This document shows, piece by piece, positions 32,516-41,246 of a DNA stretch of 64,000 nucleotides; the stretch's first letter is position 1, and every line of letters starts with the position of its first letter. The notes below the pieces were generated by a model. The model saw only the letters and a program-made list of their open reading frames with translations, had not been told where the DNA came from and ran no database searches. The DNA is from an uncultured Clostridia bacterium (GTDB taxonomy: Bacteria; Bacillota; Clostridia; Christensenellales; Aristaeellaceae), in assembly GCA_934675735.1 (NCBI GenBank), contig CAKURR010000001.1:248001-312000 (forward strand). The letters run 5' to 3'. A program made the position numbers and the translations under genes.

Positions 32516-33681
32516 GAGATTTGCGCCGACGGCTGATGGATATCGCAAAAAGCTCGGAAGCCAAACGACCCGAACCGCCGCAAGCCAAACCGAAAGAGCG
32601 GTTTTTCTGCCGCGAAGGCGTTGTGCCGCGCGACGCGCTTGGGGATATCGACGCGGTAACGCTCGACGATGTGCGCGCCTGTGACCCGAATTTCGCGGGC
32701 GACAGCTGGGATGCGGAGCGCCTGCTCTTTCTGGATACGGAAACGACGGGCCTCAGCGGCGGCGCGGGCACGGTCGCCTTTGAAATCGGCGCAGGGTGGA
32801 TTGAGCCGCGGGGCATGGTCATCCGCCAATATATCATGCGGGATTACGGGCAGGAGGCGGATATGCTGCGCGAAATCGCGTCGCTCATCGCCCGCGCCGA
32901 TACGATTGTCACCTTCAACGGAAAGAGCTTCGATTTGCCGCTGCTGGAATCGCGCATGGTCATGAACCGCATTCGGGTTCACGTGACGGATATGCCGCAT
33001 CTGGATTTGCTGCATGCCGCACGGCGCGTCTACAAACTGCGCCTGGGGCGCTGCAATCTGACCGCCCTGGAAGAAGCCGTGCTCGGCAAAACGCGCTGCG
33101 ACGATCTGCCCGGCGCCCAGGTACCCGAACGCTATTTCACCTATCTGAAAACGGGCGAATTTGCGCTACTGGAGGATGTGCTTCGGCATAATTTCGACGA
33201 CGTGCGAAGCTTGGCTGAGCTGACCGCCGTCATCTGTTCGGCGTATCGCCAACCCGAATCGCTGCAATACGAACAGGATATGCTGAGTGTCGGCAAAACG
33301 CTTCTGCGCGGCGGGCGGACGCAGCGGGCAAGAAACTGCCTGAAAATTCTGGGGCACAGCACGCTTGCGCCGCAGGCGCACCTGTATCTGGCTTCAAGCT
33401 ACAAGCAGGGGCGGGAATGGGCGCAGGCCGCCGAGCTTTGGAAAACCATGATTGCGCGCGGCGAAGGCGGCACATGGCCGTATATCGAGCTGGCCAAGTA
33501 TTACGAGCATGTACGGCGGGATTACGACAAGGCTTTGCGATGCGTGACAGCCGCGCTTCAATATACGCTCAACACCATGCCGCTAAATGGAGAAGACGAG
33601 ACGCAGACCGCGCCTGTTTTCAAACGCATCGAGCGGCTGAAACGAAAACAAAAAGCATGTCAGGGAGGCAGTTTATCATGA
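32512..33681 (+). CDS. mrfB: MrfB/YprB-type RNase H-fold exonuclease with TPR tail
   Basis: A 389-residue protein with a DnaQ-like exonuclease domain: LFLDTETTGLSG (catalytic DxE), FNGKSFDLPLLESR and HNFDDVRSLAEL, covering about residues 70-245. A helical repeat region resembling TPRs follows (about 255-370). This is the plan of Bacillus YprB (MrfB), the partner nuclease of MrfA. ATGA overlaps join it to mrfA upstream and to the TPR gene downstream. Confidence 0.9.
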   Translation: MRDLRRRLMDIAKSSEAKRPEPPQAKPKERFFCREGVVPRDALGDIDAVTLDDVRACDPNFAGDSWDAERLLFLDTETTGLSGGAGTVAFEIGAGWIEPRGMVIRQYIMRDYGQEADMLREIASLIARADTIVTFNGKSFDLPLLESRMVMNRIRVHVTDMPHLDLLHAARRVYKLRLGRCNLTALEEAVLGKTRCDDLPGAQVPERYFTYLKTGEFALLEDVLRHNFDDVRSLAELTAVICSAYRQPESLQYEQDMLSVGKTLLRGGRTQRARNCLKILGHSTLAPQAHLYLASSYKQGREWAQAAELWKTMIARGEGGTWPYIELAKYYEHVRRDYDKALRCVTAALQYTLNTMPLNGEDETQTAPVFKRIERLKRKQKACQGGSLS

Positions 33682-34373
33682 GTTTTATGGGCAATATGCT
33701 CGGCAACAAGGCGCTGGCCGCGCACGGAAAAAACGAATACGAAAAGGCCATGCAGCTTTACGACGAAGCCTACGAAAAGGGGATGGACAAGCCCCGTCTT
33801 CTGCGCGGATACAGCGTGCTACTCATCCGCACGGGGCATTTTGACAAGGCGCTGGAAGTGCTCAAAAAAATCGAAGCGCTGCCGGGGCTTACGCCTGCCG
33901 AGAAGACGGATTTGCATATCAATTATGCTATCATCCTCTGGCAGAAGGGGCATTTGGACCGCGCGATGGACATTCTGGAGGACGAGTTCCGCCACCTGAA
34001 AAACGGCACGATGTACAGCATCATCGGCTATCTGAAAATTGAACAGGGCGACGCGGAGACGGCGCTGGCCTTCAACAAAGAAGCGCTGGATTACGATGAC
34101 ACCGACCCCGTCTATCTGGATAACATGGGGCAGACCTATTATCGGCTGGTCGGCGACAAGGATACGGCAAAGACGTATTTTGACAAGGCGATTGCGCTCA
34201 AGCCCACGGCCATCGACACCAATTACTTCCTTTCGCTGTATGACATCGAAGCAGGCGACACGGAAAAAGCCGTTGAACGGCTGAAAACGGCGCGCGGCGG
34301 CTTCTTCTCGCCGCTGAACTACGCCACGCCGGAGATGATTGACGCCAAGCTCGCGGAGCTGGGCGCAAAGTAA
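33678..34373 (+). CDS. Tetratricopeptide-repeat protein, third gene of the mrfAB operon
   Basis: A 231-residue soluble protein made of about six TPR-like helical pairs (for example EYEKAMQLYDEAYEKG, GDAETALAFNKEALDYDD, KDTAKTYFDKAIALKP). It has no signal peptide or membrane segment. Its ATGA start overlaps the mrfB stop, so it is probably made in step with MrfA and MrfB and may be a scaffold or partner; this is inferred from position only. The start is ATG 33678; the open frame upstream is a shadow of mrfB. Confidence 0.8.
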   Translation: MSFMGNMLGNKALAAHGKNEYEKAMQLYDEAYEKGMDKPRLLRGYSVLLIRTGHFDKALEVLKKIEALPGLTPAEKTDLHINYAIILWQKGHLDRAMDILEDEFRHLKNGTMYSIIGYLKIEQGDAETALAFNKEALDYDDTDPVYLDNMGQTYYRLVGDKDTAKTYFDKAIALKPTAIDTNYFLSLYDIEAGDTEKAVERLKTARGGFFSPLNYATPEMIDAKLAELGAK

Positions 34374-34395
34374 ATTCCTGTTTTCAAGCATAAAC

Positions 34396-34430
34396 AAAAG
34401 GCAGCTTTCTGCAAGGAAAAGCCGTCTTTT
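34396..34430. terminator. Terminator shared by convergent TPR and clpB genes
   Basis: Arms AAAAGGCAGCTTT and AAAGCCGTCTTTT pair with two mismatches; T-rich bases follow on both strands. Confidence 0.6.
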
Positions 34431-34442
34431 GCTTATACTTTT

Positions 34443-37055
34443 TTACGAGACCGTGCATTCCGGTTCGGCGTCGATGACCAGCTTGTCGCCGTCATAATCC
34501 ACCAGCAAATCGGTGCGCGGCTGCACATCCTCGGCAATCAGCTTGCGCGCGATGAGCGTTTCGACCGCGCGCTGCATGAAGCGCTTGAGCGGACGCGCGC
34601 CGTAAATCGGGTCGTAACCCTGCGCCACAATGTAGCTGCGCGCGGCGGGGGTGAGGTGCATCGTCAGCTGTTTGTCGCTCAGGCGGCGATTGAGGTCGGC
34701 CACCTGCAAATCGACAATCTTATCGATTTCGTTGCGGGTCAGCGGCTTATAGAACACGATTTCATCCAGCCGGTTGAGAAACTCGGGGCGGAACTGCGTC
34801 TTGAGCATGCCTTCAACCTGCTTACGCGCCGTCTCGGTGATGTTGCCGTTTTCGTCGATGCCGTCGAGAATGGCAGAGGAACCGAGGTTGCTCGTCAGGA
34901 TGATGATGGTGTTCTTGAAATCGACCGTGCGGCCCTGAGAATCCGTGATGCGTCCGTCGTCAAGCACCTGAAGCAGGACGTTGAACACGTCCGGATGCGC
35001 CTTTTCGACTTCGTCAAACAGCACCACGCAGTACGGGCGGCGGCGCACGGCTTCGGTCAGCTGGCCGCCTTCGTCATAACCGACATATCCCGGAGGAGCG
35101 CCGATCAGGCGGGAGACGCTGTGCTTTTCCATGTATTCGCTCATATCGATACGAACCATGTTCTTTTCGTCGTCAAACAGCGCCTGCGCCAGCGCTTTGG
35201 CCAGCTCGGTTTTGCCCACGCCGGTCGGGCCGAGGAAGAGGAACGAACCAATCGGCCTGTTCGGGTTCTGGATGCCCGCGCGGCTGCGGAGAATGGCTTC
35301 GCAAACCTTTTCAACCGCTTCATCCTGACCGATGACGCGCTCATGCAGCGTATCATCCAGATGAAGCAGCTTCTCGCGCTCGCCTTCCATCAGCTTGGAG
35401 ACCGGAATACCCGTCCAGCGGGCGACGATACGGGCGATTTCTTCTTCCGTCACCTTGTCGCGCAGCAGGGTGCTGTCGCTCTTCGCCTCTTCGGCAATTT
35501 TTTCCTGCTCGGCCAGCTCTTTTTGCAGCTGCGGCAATTTGCCGTATTTCAGCTCGGCGGCACGGTTCAAATCATAATTGCGCTCGGCTTCGGCGATTTC
35601 GCCGCCCATGTGCTCAATCTCTTCGCGGAGCTTCTGCACTTTGCCGATGGAGTTCTTTTCGTTCTCCCAGCGCGCTTTCATGGCGTTGAACTGCTCACGC
35701 ATGTCGGCAAGCTCTTTCTGAATGACGCTCAGGCGCTCACGGGAGAGGGAGTCGTCCTCCTTCTTGAGCGCGGCTTCCTCGATTTCATGCTGCATGATGC
35801 GGCGGCGCACGTCGTCCAGCTCCTGCGGCATGGAATCCATCTCGGTGCGAATCGTCGCGCAGGCTTCATCCACCAGATCGATGGCCTTATCCGGCAGGAA
35901 ACGATCCGAAATATAGCGGTTGGACAGCGTCGCGGCGGCAATCAGCGCCTGATCGGCAATCTTCACGCCGTGGAACACCTCATAGCGCTCTTTCAAACCG
36001 CGGAGGATGGAAATGGTATCCTCAACCGTCGGCTCGGCAACCATGACCGGCTGGAAACGACGCTCCAGCGCGGCATCCTTTTCAATATATTTGCGGTATT
36101 CGTTCAGCGTCGTCGCGCCGATACAATGCAGTTCGCCGCGCGCCAGCATCGGCTTGAGCAGGTTGCCCGCATCCATGCTGCCTTCGGTCTTGCCCGCGCC
36201 GACGATGGTGTGAAGCTCGTCGATAAACAGGATGATGCGGCCGTTGCTGGCTTTGATGTCGTTCAAAACGGCTTTCAGGCGCTCTTCAAACTCGCCGCGG
36301 AACTTAGCGCCCGCAATCAACGCACCCATATCCAGCGAGAAAATGGTGCGGTTTTTCAGGCTGTCCGGCACGTCGCCGCGGACGATTCGCTGGGCAAGGC
36401 CCTCCGCAATCGCGGTCTTGCCGACACCCGGCTCACCGATGAGCACCGGATTGTTCTTCGATTTACGGGAAAGAATGCGGATGGTATTGCGGATTTCCGT
36501 ATCACGGCCGATGACGGGGTCAAGCTTATTCTGACGGGCCAGCTCGACCAAATCCTGACCGTATTTCTTCAGCGCATCATACGTGGATTCCGGATCTTCG
36601 CTGGTCACGCGGGCACTGCCGCGGACGGCCTGCAAAGCTTCCAGAAATTTCGGCTTGGTGATATTCAGCGAAGCAAATAGCGGGCGAACCGTATTGTCCG
36701 CTTTTTCCAGCAGGCCAAGGAAGAGGTGCTCGACGGAAATATACTCATCGCGCATCTGTTTCATCTGGTTTTCGGCCTCCGTGAGCGCCTGAGAGAGGGA
36801 AGCGGTCACATACGGCTGCTGATTGCTGCCGGAAATTTTCGGCAGACGATTGACCGCGCTTTCGCACGCAGTCTGCACCTGCTGCACATTCAGCCCCAAT
36901 TTGCTCATCAGCTGGCCGATAAGGCCGTTTTCCTGGCTGAGCAAGGCATACAGCAAATGAACCTGTTCAACCTGCGCGTTGCCGTAACTCTGCGCAAGCT
37001 GCTGGGCGGCCTGAAGGGCCTCCAGGGATTTTTGGGTGAAGCGGTTTGTGTCCAT
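34443..37055 (-). CDS. clpB: ATP-dependent disaggregase ClpB
   Basis: ClpB pulls proteins out of aggregates together with DnaK. The 870-residue protein has the N domain, AAA1 (GEPGVGKTAIAEG), a full-length coiled-coil middle domain (about 400-520), and AAA2 (GPTGVGKTELAKA), with no ClpP-binding loop. The second ATG (37055) is taken as the start because AGGAGG stands 9 bases upstream of it but directly abuts the first ATG (37064). A promoter with an embedded CtsR box lies upstream, placing it in the same regulon as ctsR-clpC. Confidence 0.96.
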   Translation of the reverse strand: MDTNRFTQKSLEALQAAQQLAQSYGNAQVEQVHLLYALLSQENGLIGQLMSKLGLNVQQVQTACESAVNRLPKISGSNQQPYVTASLSQALTEAENQMKQMRDEYISVEHLFLGLLEKADNTVRPLFASLNITKPKFLEALQAVRGSARVTSEDPESTYDALKKYGQDLVELARQNKLDPVIGRDTEIRNTIRILSRKSKNNPVLIGEPGVGKTAIAEGLAQRIVRGDVPDSLKNRTIFSLDMGALIAGAKFRGEFEERLKAVLNDIKASNGRIILFIDELHTIVGAGKTEGSMDAGNLLKPMLARGELHCIGATTLNEYRKYIEKDAALERRFQPVMVAEPTVEDTISILRGLKERYEVFHGVKIADQALIAAATLSNRYISDRFLPDKAIDLVDEACATIRTEMDSMPQELDDVRRRIMQHEIEEAALKKEDDSLSRERLSVIQKELADMREQFNAMKARWENEKNSIGKVQKLREEIEHMGGEIAEAERNYDLNRAAELKYGKLPQLQKELAEQEKIAEEAKSDSTLLRDKVTEEEIARIVARWTGIPVSKLMEGEREKLLHLDDTLHERVIGQDEAVEKVCEAILRSRAGIQNPNRPIGSFLFLGPTGVGKTELAKALAQALFDDEKNMVRIDMSEYMEKHSVSRLIGAPPGYVGYDEGGQLTEAVRRRPYCVVLFDEVEKAHPDVFNVLLQVLDDGRITDSQGRTVDFKNTIIILTSNLGSSAILDGIDENGNITETARKQVEGMLKTQFRPEFLNRLDEIVFYKPLTRNEIDKIVDLQVADLNRRLSDKQLTMHLTPAARSYIVAQGYDPIYGARPLKRFMQRAVETLIARKLIAEDVQPRTDLLVDYDGDKLVIDAEPECTVS

Positions 37056-37127
37056 CCAAATCATCCTCCTTTATATTCAAGGACGAACTGTCCTTTGAAT
37101 CATGTTCTTCTGTCTTTCGACGGCGTT

Positions 37128-37157
37128 ATTATATCATGGTCAAAGAAAGTCAGTAAA
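37128..37157 (-). promoter_or_regulatory. Sigma-A promoter of clpB
   Basis: On the minus strand: TTTACT, 18-base spacer, perfect TATAAT, about 70 bases before the start codon. Confidence 0.65.
37138..37154 (+). promoter_or_regulatory. CtsR operator in the clpB promoter
   Basis: GGTCAAA (37138-37144), three bases, AGTCAGT (37148-37154), read on the plus strand. It matches the CtsR tandem heptamer with changes only in the last bases and fills the spacer between the -35 and -10 elements of clpB. Confidence 0.65.
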
Positions 37158-37215
37158 TAGTAAAATTGGAAGAATATTTGGAATGTTTTTGTGCAGAGCA
37201 TTCAATATTTGCCTT

Positions 37216-37947
37216 TTATTTCGCTTTGACGGTCAGATGCTCGAGGGGAACGCGGTATTTGGCGTAGCGTTTGCCCGCCCGATCCCGATACGCGCCCCGC
37301 TTATCCTCGACCATCACCGTCGCCGTTTTGCCGACATAGGTCACAATGCCGCTCATAACGCCGCCCCGATAACAGAAACAAGCCCTCGCTCCGACGAAAA
37401 GCCCCTCCTCCTCCGCATCCTGCCGCCGCGTGGGAAGGCTGTGACGCGTATCCGTGTGGCCGAACAAACCGTGAGCGAGGGAGAGAAAGCGAGAAGAATG
37501 GCCCGTTGAGCCGAAAAGCGCGTTTTCCGCTGCGTGGCAGAGTTCATGCTCAAAGACGACGAGAAACGCTTCCTGCGCGGTAGCGACAGAAAGGCCGTTC
37601 AGCAGAAACGGGCCTTTGTTCAACCGAAAAAGGAAGTCGCCCGACATACGGATTTCCGCGCGGCGCATGCGGGAAGCCCCGCCGCGCATATAGATAAATT
37701 TTCCCGCCGAACTGGTCAGCCGCTGGGAGAGCGTTACATCAATCTGCCCGTAGGCGCGGCCAAGAACACCGGAGAAAAACAACTTGTCGTACAGCGCGAG
37801 CATCCGTGAAAGCGTCTGTTTACGGACGGATGCAACCGGAACGGCGCAAAAACCGTCGTCCTCGGCACAGAGCGCCGTCAAAATCACGGCGCGGCGACGA
37901 CGGATTTCATCCGCAGTCAAGGGAAAAGTAAAAGGGAATTCGTTCAT
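37216..37947 (-). CDS. SprT-like zinc metalloprotease-fold protein
   Basis: A 243-residue protein with the zinc-site motif HELCHAAENALFG (HExxH) followed by GHSSRF, as in the SprT/Spartan-like family. Upstream of it the chain has the usual SprT pattern of a strand-rich segment (GQIDVTLSQRLTSSAGKFIY). The C-terminal part resembles the SprT zinc ribbon region, but clear cysteine pairs are not seen. The start is ATG 37947 with GAGG 7 bases upstream; a longer frame begins at TTG 37968. Biological role in bacteria is poorly known. Confidence 0.75.
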   Translation of the reverse strand: MNEFPFTFPLTADEIRRRRAVILTALCAEDDGFCAVPVASVRKQTLSRMLALYDKLFFSGVLGRAYGQIDVTLSQRLTSSAGKFIYMRGGASRMRRAEIRMSGDFLFRLNKGPFLLNGLSVATAQEAFLVVFEHELCHAAENALFGSTGHSSRFLSLAHGLFGHTDTRHSLPTRRQDAEEEGLFVGARACFCYRGGVMSGIVTYVGKTATVMVEDKRGAYRDRAGKRYAKYRVPLEHLTVKAK

Positions 37948-37973
37948 GGATAGCCTCAGCGTTTCCAAACGCT

Positions 37974-38007
37974 AAAAAAGGAGCTTCGGTTTTTGCCCGA
38001 AACTCCT
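37974..38007 (-). terminator. Terminator of the S24-repressor gene
   Basis: On the minus strand AGGAGTTTCGG pairs with CCGAAGCTCCT (one wobble), followed by TTTTTT, 14 bases after the repressor stop. Confidence 0.8.
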
Positions 38008-38020
38008 TTCTGTTCATCAT

Positions 38021-38740
38021 TTACAGCGCGATTTCGATGCGGACGGCGCGGCCCACCAGCTTGATTTCGCTGATGTGCATCGCCTGTGCATCCAGTTCGC
38101 GGTCGCCGCTTTGCAGCAAAATCTTGGAATCGCCCAGCAGACGGATGCGGCGCAGACAGCGATGCGCGCCGTATTCCACCAGCATGATTGCGCCGTCTAC
38201 CGGAAGGGCCTGCGGCACGACGAGCACCAGGTCGCCCTTTTCGATGCGCATGGCGCGCATGGAATCGTCCGGCGCTTGGAAATAGACGACGCGTTCCGGC
38301 TTGGCGCCTTCGATTTTGCCATCCTGAATGGGCACCATGCGGCGGGCCACCTGAATCCATCCCGCGTTCATGACGGGCACGGGCTGCAGCACGCTGCTGA
38401 GCGCATCGAGCCAAATGCCGCTCTGTTCCTCCGCGCTGACCGGCTTGGGCGCGGCGGACTTCGGCGTTTCGGCCTTGGGCTGCGGCGCGGGCTTGGCAGG
38501 GGCGAGCGTGCCCAAATCAACCGTCGCGGCAATTTCATCCAGCGAAAACTCGGCTTCGTTCTTCTGGTTCGTGCCCAGCGTCTTGAGAATGCGCCGCGCC
38601 TGATCATCCTGAATGATGCGTCGGCCTTCTTCCACATCCTTGATATACCCTTCGGAAACGCCGCACTTTCTGGCTACCTGCTTGCGGGTCAGTTTCTGAC
38701 GCGTGCGCTCCAGTAAAATCAAATCGCCCAAACGGCTCAT
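38021..38740 (-). CDS. XRE-S24 (LexA-like) repressor lacking the catalytic lysine
   Basis: A 239-residue regulator: XRE helix-turn-helix (about 1-60, LTRKQVARKCGVSEGYIKDV), an Ala/Pro/Lys-rich linker (about 75-105) and a LexA/S24 domain (about 120-239). The S24 part keeps an Ala-Gly pair at 126-127 and Ser160 (PDDSMRAM) at LexA-like spacing, but the residue matching the LexA catalytic lysine, 37 residues after the serine, is Arg197 (CLRRI). Self-cleavage is therefore not expected unless arginine can act. It is preceded by AAGGAGG and followed by a terminator. Target genes are unknown. Confidence 0.85.
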   Translation of the reverse strand: MSRLGDLILLERTRQKLTRKQVARKCGVSEGYIKDVEEGRRIIQDDQARRILKTLGTNQKNEAEFSLDEIAATVDLGTLAPAKPAPQPKAETPKSAAPKPVSAEEQSGIWLDALSSVLQPVPVMNAGWIQVARRMVPIQDGKIEGAKPERVVYFQAPDDSMRAMRIEKGDLVLVVPQALPVDGAIMLVEYGAHRCLRRIRLLGDSKILLQSGDRELDAQAMHISEIKLVGRAVRIEIAL

Positions 38741-39057
38741 GACGGTTTCCTCCTTATTGATAATACCGCGCTGTGCGCGGCATTTTTTCCCAATGCAGCG
38801 CCGCCTTGCTCCGAATGAACCGGCGGTCTGTCCGATTGGTATTATACCTTAAAACGGAACAAAAAGAAAGATACTTGTGCAATAGACTTGAAATGCCCGT
38901 GAAAATGCGCTATATTTATGAATAGGCTTAACGCATGTTTTCATCTGCACAAGCGTTTACACGAGTTTTACAAAAATTATTCGCGTCAACGGCAGGAAAA
39001 AGGGCGGACAAACGGGAATTATGAAAAACAGACGGTTGCAGACAACGGAGGATACGG
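38741..39057. other. Divergent intergenic region
   Basis: About 317 bases without a gene. On the minus side there is a TATAAT -10 (38841-38846) inside the near-palindrome GGTATTATACC with only a weak -35 (TTTCTT-like), and a GC-rich hairpin (CCGCG/CGCGG) in the repressor leader. On the plus side lies the FRG gene promoter and an A-rich leader of about 135 bases. The palindrome could be an operator of the repressor itself, which is a guess. Confidence 0.5.
38888..38916 (+). promoter_or_regulatory. Sigma-A promoter of the FRG gene
   Basis: TTGAAA, 17-base spacer, TATATT. The leader to the start codon at 39058 is unusually long (about 135 bases) and A-rich. Confidence 0.55.
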
Positions 39058-39876
39058 ATGCAGGAGATCATCATTCACAACTGGGACGAGCTTCAGCGCG
39101 CCGTGTTCGACGATGTTTGGGACGAGAAGATTATGCGCTACCGCGACAACCGCATCTACCGCGGCATGGCCGACCAGAGCTGGAATTTGATTCCGTCGCT
39201 CAACCGTGTCTGCGGGCACGATTTATCGCTGGAAACACAGGTTTTTCGCAGTTTTCGGAAATACGGTTATGCGGAACTGGCTGAATATTCCGGCTTCTGG
39301 AAGCTGCTGCCGGTTGCCCAGCACCACGGTCTGCCGACGCGCCTGCTCGACTGGACCTATTCGCCGCTCGTCGCCGCGCATTTTGCGACGGAGGACACAA
39401 GCTGCTATGACAGCGACGGCGTTATCTGGTGTCTGGATGTGACGGATTTCCGTAAATACATGCCCGCGCCGCTGCTGCGCAAGCTGGTGGATACGGGGAG
39501 CAACATCTTCACCGTGGGCATGCTGGAAAAGGTCATTCCGGATTTTGATAAGATGAAGGAATTATCCGACAAGCCGTATACAATTTTCTTCGAGCCGTCG
39601 TCGATGATTGACCGCATCGTCAATCAATACGCACTGTTTTCGGTGGTATCCGATCCGGCGGTGTTGCTGTCGGATATTCTGGAGGCTCAGCATATCCCGT
39701 GCCGCAAAATCATCATCCCCAAGGAAACAAAACTCGAAATCCGCGATAAGCTGGATTACATCAACATATCCGAACGCATGATTTATCCAGGGCTTGACGG
39801 CGTATGCCGCTGGATTACGCGGCGGTATTCCGCGCTCGGCCCCGAATACAACAAAAACCACGGCAGCAGGGAGTAA
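39058..39876 (+). CDS. FRG-domain protein of unknown function
   Basis: A 272-residue soluble protein with an FRG domain (PF08867): YRGMADQSWNLIPSLNR near residue 33 and AQHHGLPTRLLDWTYSPLVAAHFA near residue 90, the two diagnostic stretches. FRG proteins are widespread in bacteria and phages and their biochemical function is not established. No toxin-antitoxin partner or defence gene is adjacent. It stands 52 bases upstream of the ABC transporter gene without a clear terminator, so co-transcription is possible. Confidence 0.82.
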   Translation: MQEIIIHNWDELQRAVFDDVWDEKIMRYRDNRIYRGMADQSWNLIPSLNRVCGHDLSLETQVFRSFRKYGYAELAEYSGFWKLLPVAQHHGLPTRLLDWTYSPLVAAHFATEDTSCYDSDGVIWCLDVTDFRKYMPAPLLRKLVDTGSNIFTVGMLEKVIPDFDKMKELSDKPYTIFFEPSSMIDRIVNQYALFSVVSDPAVLLSDILEAQHIPCRKIIIPKETKLEIRDKLDYINISERMIYPGLDGVCRWITRRYSALGPEYNKNHGSRE

Positions 39877-39928
39877 GCGCAATCGGGCGCTTAACCAATA
39901 AAGACATTCTTCAGGAGGAGAAATCACA

Positions 39929-41164
39929 ATGAGGAAACTTGTCGCATTGATGGCGGCAGCCGTCATGCTCGTCGCGTTCTGCGCGGGCGCAAGCGCTGCG
40001 ACCCAGGTCACCATTTGGCACACCTTCACCAACGCGCAGCAGGAAGCGCTCGAAAAGTTCGCCGCTGACTTCAACGCCAGCCAGAGCGATTACGAAGTCG
40101 TCGTCGAGTCTCAGACGTATTCCGGCTTCCTTGACAACGTTTACAACGCCGTGGCGAACGGCGTCGGCCCGAACATGATCATCAACTATGCGTCCACCGC
40201 CGCCGATTATGTGAAGGACGGTCTCGTTGTCGATCTGAGCAAGTATGTCTTTGACGATGAAATCGGCATGGCGGATATCTACAACAGCCTGCCGGATTCC
40301 ATCAAGGCCGAGACCGTGGGCTTCTCCGACGGCGGCATGTATGCGCTGCCGGCCGTGACCACCGGCCCGATCTTCTTCATCAACAAGACCATCTATGACG
40401 AGCTCGGCTTGAACGCTCCGACTACTTGGGAAGAGCTGGCCGAAAACTCCAAGAAGATTTATGAAGCGAAGGGCGTCGCGGGCTTTGCCGCCGACTCCCT
40501 GACCGACATGATGCAGGCCCTGATGATGCAGTCCGGCGCGGGCTACATCGACGTGGAGAACAAGTGCGTTCTGTTTGACACCGACGAGGCCAAGGCGTGG
40601 CTGAAGTGGTTCGGCGACAACGTGGAAGCGGGCTACTTCGCGCTCAACCCGACCGGCGACTACTGGTCTAACGACTTCAACGCGGGTCTGGTGGCCAGCT
40701 ACCTCGGTTCCTGCGCGGGCGTTCCGTACATCCAGCCGGACGGCTTCGAGTACACCGTTGCGCCGATGGTTCGCGGCGACAAGGTTGAGTGGTATCCGGC
40801 TTGGGATCGCGGCGCGATCGTCTTTAACAAGAGCGAAGAAGAGAACAAGGGTATGTACCTGTTCGTGAAGTACTTCCTCTCTCCGGAAGTCAACGCCGAG
40901 TGGGCGCAGGCGATGAACGCGCTGTCTCCGTACGGCACGACGCAGGCGGGCGAAGCGTATTCCGCGTTTGCCGAGTCCATGGATCCGTCTCTGGTGGCCG
41001 TGCAGGCTGACCTCGACGTAGCCGGCGCTCTGCCGACTGTGACCGGTTCTTACGCCGTGCGCAACGCGCTGAAGGACGCTGCGATTGCGGTGGCCGGCGG
41101 CGTGTCTGCCGAGGACGCGATGGCCGAGTGCGTTGCGACCTCCAACGCGGCGCTCCAGGAGTAA
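39929..41164 (+). CDS. CUT1/Ugp-type ABC transporter substrate-binding protein
   Basis: A 411-residue periplasmic-binding-type protein (SBP_bac_1 family) that would bind a sugar or glycerol-phosphate ligand outside the cell. It has a signal peptide (LVALMAAAVMLVAFCAGASA), with a probable signal peptidase I site ASA before AT. The cysteine context VAFC is a poor lipobox because Phe precedes Cys, so lipid anchoring is uncertain. The body (VTIWHTFTNAQQEALEKFA, WYPAWDRGAIVF) resembles UgpB-like binders. A strong terminator follows although the transporter genes are downstream, which suggests the binding protein is made in excess. Confidence 0.9.
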   Translation: MRKLVALMAAAVMLVAFCAGASAATQVTIWHTFTNAQQEALEKFAADFNASQSDYEVVVESQTYSGFLDNVYNAVANGVGPNMIINYASTAADYVKDGLVVDLSKYVFDDEIGMADIYNSLPDSIKAETVGFSDGGMYALPAVTTGPIFFINKTIYDELGLNAPTTWEELAENSKKIYEAKGVAGFAADSLTDMMQALMMQSGAGYIDVENKCVLFDTDEAKAWLKWFGDNVEAGYFALNPTGDYWSNDFNAGLVASYLGSCAGVPYIQPDGFEYTVAPMVRGDKVEWYPAWDRGAIVFNKSEEENKGMYLFVKYFLSPEVNAEWAQAMNALSPYGTTQAGEAYSAFAESMDPSLVAVQADLDVAGALPTVTGSYAVRNALKDAAIAVAGGVSAEDAMAECVATSNAALQE

Positions 41165-41183
41165 TCTTTAGGAAAAACCTTTC

Positions 41184-41218
41184 GGGGCTGGCGGGCATCA
41201 GTCCGTCAGCCCCTTTTC
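41184..41218 (+). terminator. Terminator or attenuator after the binding-protein gene
   Basis: An 11-bp stem GGGGCTGGCGG/CCGTCAGCCCC (one wobble) followed by TTTT, within the transporter operon. It probably lowers expression of the downstream genes relative to the binding protein. Confidence 0.75.
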
Positions 41219-41246
41219 TGCTTTTTTGCTTTTTTGCTTTGAAATG

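Noticed and set aside
34656..36680. A 674-codon plus-strand frame opposite clpB
   Set aside because: Shadow of clpB; similar long antisense frames occur opposite mutS2, clpC, mrfA, the PBP and the MFS gene, caused by GC-biased third positions.
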